A stretch of 64,000 nucleotides of DNA from Rhizobium sp. NXC24 (GCF_002944315.1 NZ_CP024314.1:2170001-2234000); one strand, 5' to 3'. Shown: positions 18,270 to 27,898, counted from the stretch's first letter. Notes: generated by a model from the letters alone, not told the origin. A program made the numbers and translations.

Positions 18270-21200
18270 ATGTTCAGGAAGATATTGATCGCCAATCGCG
18301 GCGAAATCGCTGTCCGGATCATCCGGACGCTGAGGCGCATGGGCATCGCCTCCGTCGTCGTCTATTCGGACGCCGATCGCTTCGCCAAGGCATCGCTGAT
18401 GGCCGACGAGGCCGTCAGGCTCGGTCCGGCGCCGGCCGCCGAAAGCTATCTCGATGTCGACGCCGTCATTGCGGCTTGCAAGGCTACCGGCGCAGAAGCC
18501 GTGCATCCCGGCTACGGTTTCCTTTCGGAAAACATCGGCTTTGCCAAGCGGCTGGCGCAGGAGGGCATCGCCTTCATCGGCCCGACGCCGGATAATATCG
18601 CCGCCTTCGGGCTCAAGCACACGGCCCGCGAATTGGCGCGCGCAAGCGGCGTACCGCTGCTACCGGGCAGTGGTCTCGTCGAGACGGGCGACGCAGCGCT
18701 CGCTGCGGCGGTTGAGATCGGATATCCGGTCATGCTGAAATCGACGGCCGGCGGCGGCGGCATCGGCATGCAGCTTTGTGAGGATGCCGATAGTCTTAAG
18801 GCCGCCTTCGAAAGCGTGCAGCGCACGGCCAAGGCCAGTTTCGGCGATGCGCGCGTCTATCTCGAACGCTTCGTATCGAAGGCACGGCACGTCGAAGTCC
18901 AGATCTTCGGCGACGGCAAGGGCCGCGTGATCGCGCTCGGCGAACGCGATTGCTCGTTGCAGCGCCGGAATCAGAAGGTGATTGAGGAGACGCCCGCTCC
19001 CGGTCTTTCGCCTGAGATACGCGAGCGCCTGCATGCCGCGGCCATGGCGCTGGGCTCTTCCGCGCGCTACCAGTCCGCCGGAACCGTGGAGTTCATCTAT
19101 GATCCTGCCCGCGAGGAATTCTATTTCCTCGAGGTCAATACCCGCCTGCAGGTCGAGCACCCGGTTACGGAAGCCGTCTACGGCATCGATCTTGTCGAAT
19201 GGATGATCCGTCAAGCCGCCGGCGAGGATGTCATTTCCGGCAGCGAAATCCTCGTCCCTAAAGGCGTGGCGATCGAAGCGCGCCTCTACGCCGAGATGCC
19301 GCATGCCGGCTTCCGGCCGAGCGCCGGCCTGCTGACGGAGGTCGTCTTTCCGGCGGGCACGCGCGTCGACGGCTGGATTGAGACGGGCACCGAAGTCACC
19401 CCTTTCTACGATCCGATGCTTGCCAAGGTGATCGTGGCAGCCGAGGACCGGCCGGCCGCGATCGAGAAGCTGAAGCGCGCGCTGGCGGAAAGCTCCATCT
19501 CCGGCATCGAGACCAATCTGCAATATCTCCAGGCCATAGCAGGATCCAAGCTGCTGGCGAGCGGCGACGTGGCGACGACGGCGCTCAGGGACTTTCCTTT
19601 CGTGCCCGATGTGATCGAGGTGCTGGCGCCGGGTGCGCAGTCGAGCATTCAGGAGCTGCCCGGCCGGCTCGGCCTCTGGCATGTCGGCGTGCCGCCGAGC
19701 GGCCCGATGGACGAGCGCTCGTTTCGTCATGCAAACAGGCTCGTCGGCAATGCTGACGAAACCGCGGCGCTGGAACTTACTGTTTCCGGGCCGGTGCTTA
19801 AAATCTTTTCCGACATTACGATCGCGCTCGCAGGCGCCTGCATGCCGATGACCCTCGACGGCGTACTGCTGCCACATGGCGAAGCCGTCAGTGCGAGGGC
19901 GGGGCAGACACTGGCCATTGGTGCGATAGAGGGGCCGGGCCAGCGGTCTTACCTCGCCGTTGCCGGAGGCCTTTCCGCGCCGGTCATGCTCGGCTCCAGG
20001 GCGACCTTCGGTCTCGGACGGTTCGGGGGCCATGCCATCGGCACGCTCCAGACCGGCCATGTTCTGAGGCTGGCACGCACGCCACAGCAGCAAACGACGG
20101 CGGCAGGCCGGCCCGCCCCTTTGACCCGAGCCTGGGAGGTCGGTGTCCTCTACGGCCCGCACGGTGCGCCCGACTTCTTTCTCGAAAGCGATATCGAGAC
20201 GTTGTTCTCGACCGAATACGAGGTGCACTTCAACAGCGCCCGCACCGGCGTGCGCCTGATCGGTCCTGCGCCAAAATGGGCACGCAGCGACGGTGGTGAA
20301 GCCGGCCTTCATCCCTCCAACCTGCATGACAATGCCTATGCGATCGGCGCGATCGACTTTACCGGCGACATGCCGATCATTCTCGGGCCCGATGGTCCGA
20401 GCCTCGGCGGGTTCGTCTGCCCCGCCGTCATTGCTCGCGACGAGCAATGGAAGATGGGCCAGTTCAAGCCCGGTGACAAAATCCGGTTTCGTCCTGCTGA
20501 ACGTGCCGAAGACCCCGTCGCCGGTCCGAGGCTGCAGCACCTCGGCAATGCAGCAGGGTCGGGGATCGTCGGCCAGGGCCAAGAAGGACCCGTGCCCGTC
20601 GTCTATCGCCGCCAGGGCGACGACAATCTGCTGGTCGAATATGGGGCGATGACGCTTGATATCGCGCTGCGTCTGCGCGTGCAGCTTTTGATGCAGGCGA
20701 TCGTCCAAGCTCGCCTGCCGGGCATCATCGATCTGACGCCCGGCATCCGCTCGCTGCAGATCCATTACGATGGCACGACCTTGACCCGCAAACGCCTGCT
20801 CGGCCTGCTCACCGAGATCGAGGCGGGCTTGCCGGCCGCGCAGGATATCAAGGTCCCCAGCCGCATCGTGCACCTGCCGCTGTCCTGGAACGATCCGGAT
20901 GCCGAGCTTGCCATGCGCAAATATCAGGAACTGGTGCGCCCGAACGCGCCCTGGTGCCCTTCCAATATCGAGTTCATCCGTCGTATCAACGGCCTGCCGG
21001 ATGAACAGGCGGTGCGCGACGTCGTCTTCAATGCCAGCTATCTGGTGCTCGGCCTCGGCGATGTCTATCTCGGCGCGCCGGTCGCAACCCCGGTCGACCC
21101 GCGCCATCGGCTGGTGACGACGAAATACAATCCAGCTCGTACCTGGACGCCGGAAAACGCCGTCGGCATCGGCGGCGCCTATATGTGCATCTACGGCATG

Positions 21201-21806
21201 GAGGGGCCTGGCGGCTACCAGCTTTTCGGCCGCACCATCCAGGTCTGGAACAGTTGGCGGCAGACTGCGGTCTTCGCCAAGGACAAGCCATGGCTGCTCG
21301 ACTTCTTCGATCAGATCCGCTTCTTCCCCGTCAGTCACAAAGAGCTGACAGAAGCCCGCGCCGCCTTCCCACACGGGGGTTATCCGGTCAGGATAGAGGA
21401 GACCGAATTCTCCTATGCCGCCTATGAAGCCGGGCTTGCCCGCGAAGTCGCCGCGATAGGCGCCTTCAAATCAGGGCAGCAGGCGGCTTTCGAAGCGGAA
21501 CGGCAACGGTGGAAGGAACTCGGTCTCGACAGCTTCACCGTCGAGGAAGGCGCAGGCGCCGGCCTCGACGGCGACATACCGGAGGGTTGCTTCGGGATAG
21601 AAAGCGCCGTGCCCGGCAACGTCTGGAAGATACTGGTCGAAGAAGGCCAGCCAGTGGCTGCCGGCGATACATTGGCGATCATCGAATCCATGAAGATGGA
21701 AATCAACGTAACCGCACATGCCGCCGGACGCGTCCGCGATCTGCGCGCCGGCCCTGGGCGCAATGTCAAAGCCGGCGATGTGCTGGTCATTCTGGAGGAA
21801 ATCTGA
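18270..21806 (+). CDS. Biotin-dependent guanidine/urea carboxylase
   Basis: An 1178-residue single-chain carboxylase. Residues 1-450 are biotin carboxylase (FRKILIANRGEIAVRIIRT; ATP-grasp loop TAGGGGIGM; EVNTRLQVEHPVTE). The middle is the KipI/KipA-type carboxyltransferase half (QELPGRLGLWHVGVPPSGPMD, and later LPLSWNDP). The C-terminus is a biotinyl domain with ESMKMEI, Lys about 1142 carrying biotin. This is the urea-carboxylase layout. Members encoded with a guanidine-I riboswitch and DUF1989 proteins prefer guanidine, giving carboxyguanidine. That preference is taken from context, because I did not verify the specificity residues. The allophanate hydrolase start overlaps its stop. Confidence 0.9.
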   Translation: MFRKILIANRGEIAVRIIRTLRRMGIASVVVYSDADRFAKASLMADEAVRLGPAPAAESYLDVDAVIAACKATGAEAVHPGYGFLSENIGFAKRLAQEGIAFIGPTPDNIAAFGLKHTARELARASGVPLLPGSGLVETGDAALAAAVEIGYPVMLKSTAGGGGIGMQLCEDADSLKAAFESVQRTAKASFGDARVYLERFVSKARHVEVQIFGDGKGRVIALGERDCSLQRRNQKVIEETPAPGLSPEIRERLHAAAMALGSSARYQSAGTVEFIYDPAREEFYFLEVNTRLQVEHPVTEAVYGIDLVEWMIRQAAGEDVISGSEILVPKGVAIEARLYAEMPHAGFRPSAGLLTEVVFPAGTRVDGWIETGTEVTPFYDPMLAKVIVAAEDRPAAIEKLKRALAESSISGIETNLQYLQAIAGSKLLASGDVATTALRDFPFVPDVIEVLAPGAQSSIQELPGRLGLWHVGVPPSGPMDERSFRHANRLVGNADETAALELTVSGPVLKIFSDITIALAGACMPMTLDGVLLPHGEAVSARAGQTLAIGAIEGPGQRSYLAVAGGLSAPVMLGSRATFGLGRFGGHAIGTLQTGHVLRLARTPQQQTTAAGRPAPLTRAWEVGVLYGPHGAPDFFLESDIETLFSTEYEVHFNSARTGVRLIGPAPKWARSDGGEAGLHPSNLHDNAYAIGAIDFTGDMPIILGPDGPSLGGFVCPAVIARDEQWKMGQFKPGDKIRFRPAERAEDPVAGPRLQHLGNAAGSGIVGQGQEGPVPVVYRRQGDDNLLVEYGAMTLDIALRLRVQLLMQAIVQARLPGIIDLTPGIRSLQIHYDGTTLTRKRLLGLLTEIEAGLPAAQDIKVPSRIVHLPLSWNDPDAELAMRKYQELVRPNAPWCPSNIEFIRRINGLPDEQAVRDVVFNASYLVLGLGDVYLGAPVATPVDPRHRLVTTKYNPARTWTPENAVGIGGAYMCIYGMEGPGGYQLFGRTIQVWNSWRQTAVFAKDKPWLLDFFDQIRFFPVSHKELTEARAAFPHGGYPVRIEETEFSYAAYEAGLAREVAAIGAFKSGQQAAFEAERQRWKELGLDSFTVEEGAGAGLDGDIPEGCFGIESAVPGNVWKILVEEGQPVAAGDTLAIIESMKMEINVTAHAAGRVRDLRAGPGRNVKAGDVLVILEEI

Positions 21807-23617
21807 TGCTTCCCACCATTCTCGATCTTGCTTCGCTGAGGCACGCTTATGCGGCCGGCCTGTCGCCGCTCCAGCTAATGGAAGAGATCATCGCAAGATG
21901 CAGGGCATCGGACGATCCGGCCATCTTCATCACGATGACGCCCGAGGACGACTTGCGAGCTGCGGCCCGTGAACTGGTGGCGCGTGCGCCAGAATCCAAC
22001 AGCCTGCCGCTCTGGGGCATTCCCTTCGCGGTCAAGGACAATATCGACGTAGCGGGCTTGCCGACAACGGCCGCCTGCCCGGCCTTCGCCTATCACCCGC
22101 AGGCGGATGCGACGACAGTCGCGCGATTGAGGGCTGCCGGCGCCATCGTGATCGGCAAGACCAATCTCGATCAGTTCGCGACCGGACTGAACGGCACGCG
22201 CTCGCCGCATGGCGCGCCGCGCTCGGTGTTTGATCGTAATTACGTCTCCGGCGGCTCCAGCTCAGGCTCGGCGGTCGCCGTTGCGGCAGGTCTCGCGAGC
22301 TTTTCGCTCGGCACCGACACCGCCGGTTCGGGGCGCGTGCCGGCAGCATTCAACAATCTTGTCGGCATCAAGCCAACGCCGGGGTTAGTGCCCAATGTCG
22401 GCGTGGTGCCCGCCTGCCGCAGCGTCGACGTCGTCACTATCTTTGCCGCGACGGTGGGCGACGGCATTGCCATCCGCAAGATCATGGAAGGCTACGACGC
22501 CCGCGATCCGTTCTCGCGGCAAGCCGCTCCAGCAAGCTTGCCGTCGACACGCCCGCGTATCGGCGTTCTCGACGCTGCGGAACGGGAGTTCTACGGCAAC
22601 AAGGATGTGGAGGCGCTTTATGACGCCGCCATCGAACGGGCGCGATCGCTGGGCGCTGTGATCGTGCCCTTCGACTACGCTCCTTTCCGGCAAGCGGCCG
22701 AACTGCTCTATAACGGCCCCTGGGTCGCCGAGCGGCTGGCGGCGGTCAAGGAGTTCCTGGCGACGAATGGCGACGACTTCGATCCGACGGTGCGGGCCAT
22801 CATCGAAGGGGCAAAAGCCTACGATGCCGTGGACGCCTTCGAAGGCCGGTACAAGCTGGAAGCATTGCGGCAGAAAACCAGGACCGAATGGGAGAAGGTG
22901 GATTTCCTGATGCTGCCGACGTCCCCGACCACCTACACGGTCGAAGAAATGCAAGCGGACCCGATCGTCAGGAACAGCCACTTTGGCCGCTATACCAACT
23001 TCGCCAACCTGCTCGATTGCGCGGCGATTGCCATTCCCGCCGGATTTGACGCCGACGGCCATCTGCCCGCAGGTGTGATGCTGGTGGGACCCGCCTTCAC
23101 CGACGATGCGCTGGCCCCCTTCGCCGATGCCATGCATCGAGCGCTGGATACCGGAATGGGCAAGGACCGCAAAGCCGCGCTGCCGGAGGCAAGCCGCGTG
23201 GCGCCTTCGGCCGACGACTTCGTGCCGATCGTGGTGGTCGGCGCGCATCTGACGGATATGCCTCTGAACCACGAGCTGACGCGACCGGGCGGATATAGAG
23301 TGCGAACCGGACGGACGGACGGCAGCTACCGGCTCTTTGCCCTCCCCGGCACGATCCCGCCCAAGCCGGGGCTGCTGCGCGATCCCGGCTTTACGGGTAA
23401 CGGCGTGGAGGTCGAAGTCTGGGCCTTGCCACCTGCGGCATTCGCCCGTTTCGTCCAGAACATTCCGGCGCCGCTTGGCGTCGGCAAAGTCACGCTTGAC
23501 GACGGCAGTTACGTCACTGGTTTTCTCTGCGAGGCCCACGCGGTCACCGGCGGTCGAGAGATTACCGAGTTCGGCGGCTGGCGCAATTATATCCGCGCCT
23601 CCGGCCCGACAGTGTGA
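21806..23617 (+). CDS. atzF: Allophanate hydrolase
   Basis: Converts allophanate to two ammonia and two CO2. The 603-residue protein has the amidase-signature N-domain with the Ser-cisSer-Lys triad: Lys77 (AVKDNID), Ser151 (in GGSSSGS) and Ser175 (in TDTAGSGR). A C-terminal AtzF/DUR-type domain from about residue 465 begins PIVVVGAHL, and the protein has the family length of about 600. It starts on the last base of the carboxylase gene. It closes the guanidine pathway and can also consume allophanate from BiuH encoded 11 kb upstream. Confidence 0.93.
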   Translation: MLPTILDLASLRHAYAAGLSPLQLMEEIIARCRASDDPAIFITMTPEDDLRAAARELVARAPESNSLPLWGIPFAVKDNIDVAGLPTTAACPAFAYHPQADATTVARLRAAGAIVIGKTNLDQFATGLNGTRSPHGAPRSVFDRNYVSGGSSSGSAVAVAAGLASFSLGTDTAGSGRVPAAFNNLVGIKPTPGLVPNVGVVPACRSVDVVTIFAATVGDGIAIRKIMEGYDARDPFSRQAAPASLPSTRPRIGVLDAAEREFYGNKDVEALYDAAIERARSLGAVIVPFDYAPFRQAAELLYNGPWVAERLAAVKEFLATNGDDFDPTVRAIIEGAKAYDAVDAFEGRYKLEALRQKTRTEWEKVDFLMLPTSPTTYTVEEMQADPIVRNSHFGRYTNFANLLDCAAIAIPAGFDADGHLPAGVMLVGPAFTDDALAPFADAMHRALDTGMGKDRKAALPEASRVAPSADDFVPIVVVGAHLTDMPLNHELTRPGGYRVRTGRTDGSYRLFALPGTIPPKPGLLRDPGFTGNGVEVEVWALPPAAFARFVQNIPAPLGVGKVTLDDGSYVTGFLCEAHAVTGGREITEFGGWRNYIRASGPTV

Positions 23618-23929
23618 ACAAGGAGGGGCGGAATGCGAAAACTTCTGTCAATGGCAGCGCAGCTCGTTCTCAGAGGCCTGATCGCCAGGACCTGGGCGAT
23701 TGGCGGCCGCTGCGCAGCCAGACATGGTGCTCGCTTGCGAGAGGCTCGCACGGGAGATCCTTGACCGTCTGTCGCCATATTTGCTGCAAGCTGCCTTGAA
23801 AGGATACGAGCTGGCGCACAGCCCGACGGTTGACGAGGTCATGCCTCGAACGCGCCAGACGTTCCTCTTTTCGCAAACTCTTCAAGCAGCTATTCTATCA
23901 GCCTGATATCAAGCGAGGGCCATTTGCAG
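23618..23929. other. Gap with weak small frames only
   Basis: A good RBS (AAGGAGG) precedes an ATG at 23633 that opens only 43 codons of arginine-rich sequence. A second frame at 23700-23906 (68 residues, LACERLAREILDRLSPYLLQA then PTVDEVMPRTRQTF) has a more protein-like, helical composition but no RBS and no recognised family. Either could be a remnant. I do not call a gene. Confidence 0.35.
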
Positions 23930-24214
23930 ATGCAGCCACGACAGGGTGAGTTTCGAGAACACATGACCATCCTTGGCGACGTCAACTCGACCTCATTCGT
24001 CCCGTGGATCCAACGCCACGCCGATAAACTCGGACTTTCGCAGACATTCTTCCATTCTGGCGCAGATAGGATCGAGCTTGAGGTTGCCGGCCCCGTGGAA
24101 TTGATCGATATGCTGGAAATGGGCTGTTCACTCGGTCCTTTCGACGTCTGGGTCGAGGAGATCCAGCGCAGAGTCATTGAGCGCCCCGAAATATCGCGTC
24201 TTAGCAATCCCTGA
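23930..24214 (+). CDS. Degenerate acylphosphatase-like protein
   Basis: A 94-residue protein with the length and pattern of acylphosphatase: an early GDVNSTSFVPWIQRHADKLGL in place of the canonical G-x-V-x-G-V-x-F-R loop, then a central beta strand (RIELEVAG), and GPFDVWVEEI near the end. The catalytic arginine position carries Val (STSFV), and the catalytic Asn region reads FFHSGAD, so activity is doubtful. An in-frame TTG at 23924 is another possible start. It lies between the allophanate hydrolase gene and the purine-type operon and could be the first gene of the latter, though a 138-base gap follows. Confidence 0.55.
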   Translation: MQPRQGEFREHMTILGDVNSTSFVPWIQRHADKLGLSQTFFHSGADRIELEVAGPVELIDMLEMGCSLGPFDVWVEEIQRRVIERPEISRLSNP

Positions 24215-24352
24215 TTTTCTGCCTTTTATTTAATCAATGTTGCCAATGCGAATCATTTATGCAAGCTTCCGAGTGCTGAGGGGATGCAGGGATCGGCGCC
24301 TGCCTATGACCGGTGGCGCTAAGTCATTGGTGAAATTAAGAGAGTTAAGGCT

Positions 24353-24997
24353 ATGCCATTTGATGGGGCCGGATCTTGGGCGCCAGTTGCCCTTTCCTCT
24401 GATCTGCCACCAGGAACGGTCATACCGGCCTGGACAGCGGCCGGCCCAATTGCCCTGTGGCGCAGCCAGTCGGGCCGCGTAACCGCATCCGCGGATCGCT
24501 GTCCACATCGCGGAATGCGATTGTCGCATGGTTTTGTCCGTGGTGAGGCGCTGTCCTGCATTTATCATGGATGGAGCTATTCCCCATCGGGCGGATGCAT
24601 TCGCATTCCGGCTCATCCCGATCTGGTCCCTCCGGAAACCATCCGTGTCGCTGTCCAGCGGGTCGAAGAATCGGGCGGTATTTTATGGATAGCCGCCGGA
24701 CAACCGGCGACACAGCCCCCACGCTTCGACAAGCTCATACCGTTGCGCTCGCTAACAATGGAAGCGGATGTTGCGGCAATCGAGATCGTAGCAGGAGCAA
24801 AGACCGACGCAAACGGGCTGATCCACCTGCCTGATTTCCCCTGGATCATGCTGCTGCTCGCGCCCCAGGGTAAGCATACGCTCCTTCATCTCATGATCGA
24901 ACAGGACCGCAGCCCGACAAACCGTCTGACGGCTTCCCGTATTGCCGAATCTCTCCGCCGCCGGGCGGAAGAACGCCAAAGGGAGGGTGCGGAATGA
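24353..24997 (+). CDS. Stand-alone Rieske [2Fe-2S] protein, N-terminal half of a split oxygenase
   Basis: A 214-residue protein with a Rieske domain at residues 8-100. The ligands are Cys50-x-His52 (RCPHRG) and Cys69-x2-His72 (CIYHGW), the form found in ring-hydroxylating oxygenase alpha subunits. No mononuclear iron motif follows. The C-terminal about 110 residues (SLTMEADVAAIEI...FPWIMLLLAPQGKHTLLHLM) look like a vestige of the catalytic-domain fold. Its stop overlaps the start of the next gene, which encodes the iron catalytic domain without a Rieske centre. The two products probably work as one enzyme, passing electrons between chains. Confidence 0.85.
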   Translation: MPFDGAGSWAPVALSSDLPPGTVIPAWTAAGPIALWRSQSGRVTASADRCPHRGMRLSHGFVRGEALSCIYHGWSYSPSGGCIRIPAHPDLVPPETIRVAVQRVEESGGILWIAAGQPATQPPRFDKLIPLRSLTMEADVAAIEIVAGAKTDANGLIHLPDFPWIMLLLAPQGKHTLLHLMIEQDRSPTNRLTASRIAESLRRRAEERQREGAE

Positions 24998-25839
24998 CAG
25001 GCGGCGCGATGATCGACGAATGGTATCCGGTCGCCCTTTTCAGCCAGCTCAGCGAAAAGGGAAGCAAGACCTGTCTGATGGGCGAGGCGATCGAAGTCGC
25101 GCGCGATCGCGACGGGAATGCGCGGGTGACGACCGACAATGGACGCTCCCTTCCCGTCCGCGTCCGGTATGGCCATGTCTGGTCCTCCCTCGGAAAGCCG
25201 GACAAGGAGCTATTCGCCATTCCGGAAGCCGATCAGCCAGGCCGCCGCTTCGTCGATGTCGGTGTGGTCCGCGTGCGCTGTTCACCGCTTCGTGCCGTCG
25301 AGAACTTTCTCGACATCGCGCATTTTCCCTTCGTTCACACCGATATCCTCGGTGCGGAACCGCATACAGAGGTCGAAAATTACAAGGTCGAGATCCGCGA
25401 GAGTGAGGATGAAGTCTGGGCAACGCAGGTGAAATTCTACCAGCCGCAGGCAGCAAAATCGGCGTCCGGCGGCATTACGACCGAATATATGTACCGCGTG
25501 CCGGCACCGACCTGTTCGGTGCTCTACAAGACGTGTCCTCCGCGACCGAACGAATGGGACGTCATTACCTTGTTCGTGCAGCCTCTTGCGGAAGACCTTT
25601 GCGACGTATGGCCATGGATGGCTCTCTTCGACGACGATACACCGATGACCGATCTTATCCACTTTCAGCAGACGATCTTCCTGCAGGATCGCTCGATCCT
25701 CGAAAACCAGATACCCACGCTTCTTCCGCTTGATCCGGGCATGGAAATTCCGACAAGGGCCGACCTCACCTCGGTCGCCTATAGGCGATGGCTCAAGCGC
25801 CATAATTATACCTACGGCGCACAGTTGGTCGCACAATGA
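24994..25839 (+). CDS. Oxygenase catalytic subunit with mononuclear iron site and no Rieske cluster
   Basis: A 281-residue protein. It starts DEWYPVALFSQL, as vanillate-demethylase-type oxygenases do. The segment that should hold the CxH and CxxH cluster ligands is missing, and GEAIEVARDRDG runs almost directly into YGHVWSSLGKPD. The non-haem iron motif is intact: Glu103-Asn104-x2-Asp107-x2-His110-x4-His115 (ENFLDIAHFPFVH). It is therefore a catalytic chain that needs an external Rieske partner, evidently the preceding gene product. No reductase gene is visible in the operon. The substrate is probably a purine- or pterin-like base, judging from the deaminase two genes later. Confidence 0.82.
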   Translation: MTGGAMIDEWYPVALFSQLSEKGSKTCLMGEAIEVARDRDGNARVTTDNGRSLPVRVRYGHVWSSLGKPDKELFAIPEADQPGRRFVDVGVVRVRCSPLRAVENFLDIAHFPFVHTDILGAEPHTEVENYKVEIRESEDEVWATQVKFYQPQAAKSASGGITTEYMYRVPAPTCSVLYKTCPPRPNEWDVITLFVQPLAEDLCDVWPWMALFDDDTPMTDLIHFQQTIFLQDRSILENQIPTLLPLDPGMEIPTRADLTSVAYRRWLKRHNYTYGAQLVAQ

Positions 25840-26489
25840 AGCTCTACGACTATATTTTATCGCCGAGCTGCTACAAAGTACGGCTGATGGCCGCCCTCTT
25901 GGGCATCAAGCTCGAAATCCGGCCAGTCGATTTCCATCCCGGTGCGGAGCATCGCGGACCGGAGCTTCTGGCGCTCAATGCGGCGGGGTCTATTCCAATC
26001 CTCGAGGATGGCGATCTTGTGCTCACCGAGTCCACAGCAATGCTCGCCTATCTCGCTGCCAGTGGTGCGCCGGAATGGCTGGGCCATAGTTCGCCGCAGG
26101 AGACGGCGCGCGTGCAGCAATGGCTCTCCTTTTCGCATCGCCTGACCGCAAACCTTGGAGGCGCGCGGCTCCACGAAATGCTGCTGCGACCGGGAGATAT
26201 CAAGGCATTGCAGGCTCAGGGGATTGCGGCCCTGCGCGAGCTGGAGGCCGGCCTCTTCGAACAGGGCGAGCGCGGCATGCGGTTCCTTGCGGCAAGCCAG
26301 CCAACGATCGCAGACATCGCCTGCTTTCCCTATGTGGCGCTTGCACCCGACGGCGGCATCTCGCTCGATCCCTATCCCTTGATCCGGCTCTGGTTGCGCG
26401 CCATCCGCAGCCTGCCCGGTTTCATCGAAATGCCCGGCATTCACCGCCTGCACGAGCTGAAACCCGATCCGCATCCGGCTGGGGAGTAA
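25836..26489 (+). CDS. Glutathione S-transferase family protein
   Basis: A 217-residue protein with a thioredoxin-like N-domain (MKLYDYILSPSCYKVRLMAALLGI; the SPSCYK stretch is where the catalytic Ser or Cys of beta/zeta-like GSTs lies) and the G-site signature NAAGSIPILEDGDLVLTESTAML. The helical C-domain follows (ASQPTIADIACFPYVALAP). It overlaps the oxygenase gene by four bases. In catabolic operons such GSTs often isomerise or detoxify a reactive intermediate. The role here is unknown. Confidence 0.85.
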   Translation: MKLYDYILSPSCYKVRLMAALLGIKLEIRPVDFHPGAEHRGPELLALNAAGSIPILEDGDLVLTESTAMLAYLAASGAPEWLGHSSPQETARVQQWLSFSHRLTANLGGARLHEMLLRPGDIKALQAQGIAALRELEAGLFEQGERGMRFLAASQPTIADIACFPYVALAPDGGISLDPYPLIRLWLRAIRSLPGFIEMPGIHRLHELKPDPHPAGE

Positions 26490-26496
26490 TGATGGA

Positions 26497-27876
26497 ATGA
26501 CTGGCTATCTTCTGAAGAATTGTGCGGCTGTTATCATCGACGAGGGCAACGGGCCGAGCGTGCGCCGGAATGTCGACCTGCTCACCAGGGGTCCAGCGAT
26601 CCAGGCGATCGGGGAGAACCTGTCGCTGAACGCCCTGCCCGAGGGCATCGTTGCGCAGGACGCCTCCGGCTGGTTCGTCTATCCGGGGCTCGTCAATACG
26701 CATCACCACTTCTTTCAGTGCTTCGTGCGCAATCGGGCCGACCTCGACTGGACGAAGCTTTCCGTCATCGAATGGCTCGACCGGATCTATCCGATCTTCT
26801 CTCGACTGACGGAGGACTGCTTCTATCACGCTTCGGTCACTGCAATGGCCGAGATGATCAAGCATGGGTGCACCACCGCATTCGACCATCAATATTGCTT
26901 TCCCCGCCATGCGGGAAAGCGCCTGATCGATCGTCAGTTCGAGGCGGCCGAACTTCTGGGCATGCGCTTTCACGCAGGCCGCGGCGGCAATACCCTGCCG
27001 AAATCCGAGGGGTCGACGATCCCGGATGCCATGCTCGAAACCACCGATGAATTCATCTCCGATTGCGCGCGGCTGATCGATAGCTATCACGATGCCAGCC
27101 CCTTCAGCATGCGCCAGGTGGTGGTCGCCCCCTGCCAGCCAGTCAATTGCTATCGCGAAACCTTCGTCGAGTCGGTCGCGCTGGCGCGAGATCGCGGCGT
27201 GCAGTTGCACACGCATGTCGGCGAGGGCGAAAGCCCCGTCATCAAAGCGCGGCATGGAATGCGCACGGTCGACTACTGCGCCGAATTGGGTTTTGCAGGC
27301 CCCGACACATTCTATGCTCATTGCTGGGAATTGACGCACGACGAATTACGCAAAATGGCAGCGAGCGGCACGGGCGTCTCCCATTGCCCCGAGCCGGTTT
27401 ACCTGGTCGGCGCCGAAGTGACCGACATCCCAGCGATGCAGGCCTTCGGATTGCGTATCGGTCTTGGTTGCGACGGAGCGGCATCGAACGACAACTCGAA
27501 CCTGATGCATTGCGTCCATTCCGCCTACATGCTGCAGTGCCTGACAGCCTCGACGCGTCAGCATGCCGTCCCCGCCCCGCTTGACTTTCTCCAGTACGCG
27601 ACAGGCGGAGGCGCGAGCCTGCTGGGGCGCACGGATATCGGGCGTCTTGCCCCGGGCATGGCGGCCGACCTTTTCGCAATCGATACGCGACGGATGGACT
27701 ATGTCGGGACGCGGCATGACCCGCTGAGCCTCATTGCCAAGGTCGGGATCGGTATGCCGACGGATATGACCATGATCAACGGACGCATTGTCTGGCAGGG
27801 CGGTGAATTCACCGGACTGGATGAGGCCGCACTGTTTGCGGCAGCCGAGGCAACACTTGCAACAGTAGAATTCTGA
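26497..27876 (+). CDS. Amidohydrolase, 8-oxoguanine/isoxanthopterin deaminase-like
   Basis: A 459-residue member of the AtzB/TrzN/8-oxoguanine-deaminase branch of the amidohydrolase superfamily. Metal and catalytic motifs: His69-x-His71 (VNTHHHFFQ), HTHVGEGES (His and Glu), HCWELT and GCDGAASNDNSN (Asp). The FQCFVRNRADLDWTKLSVIEWLDRIYPIF region matches this subgroup. It probably removes an amino group from an oxidised purine or pterin, for example 8-oxoguanine to urate. It sits between the split oxygenase/GST genes and a BMP importer in one operon. The exact base is inferred from the family. Confidence 0.82.
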   Translation: MTGYLLKNCAAVIIDEGNGPSVRRNVDLLTRGPAIQAIGENLSLNALPEGIVAQDASGWFVYPGLVNTHHHFFQCFVRNRADLDWTKLSVIEWLDRIYPIFSRLTEDCFYHASVTAMAEMIKHGCTTAFDHQYCFPRHAGKRLIDRQFEAAELLGMRFHAGRGGNTLPKSEGSTIPDAMLETTDEFISDCARLIDSYHDASPFSMRQVVVAPCQPVNCYRETFVESVALARDRGVQLHTHVGEGESPVIKARHGMRTVDYCAELGFAGPDTFYAHCWELTHDELRKMAASGTGVSHCPEPVYLVGAEVTDIPAMQAFGLRIGLGCDGAASNDNSNLMHCVHSAYMLQCLTASTRQHAVPAPLDFLQYATGGGASLLGRTDIGRLAPGMAADLFAIDTRRMDYVGTRHDPLSLIAKVGIGMPTDMTMINGRIVWQGGEFTGLDEAALFAAAEATLATVEF

Positions 27877-27898
27877 AAAACCAAAAAGGGGAACTGGG

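Noticed and set aside
18660..21374. 904-codon open frame on the minus strand opposite the carboxylase gene
   Set aside because: It is a GC-rich antisense shadow of a clear multidomain carboxylase; its composition is unlike a real protein.
22385..23539. 384-codon open frame opposite the allophanate hydrolase gene
   Set aside because: Antisense shadow of a high-GC gene, no motif.
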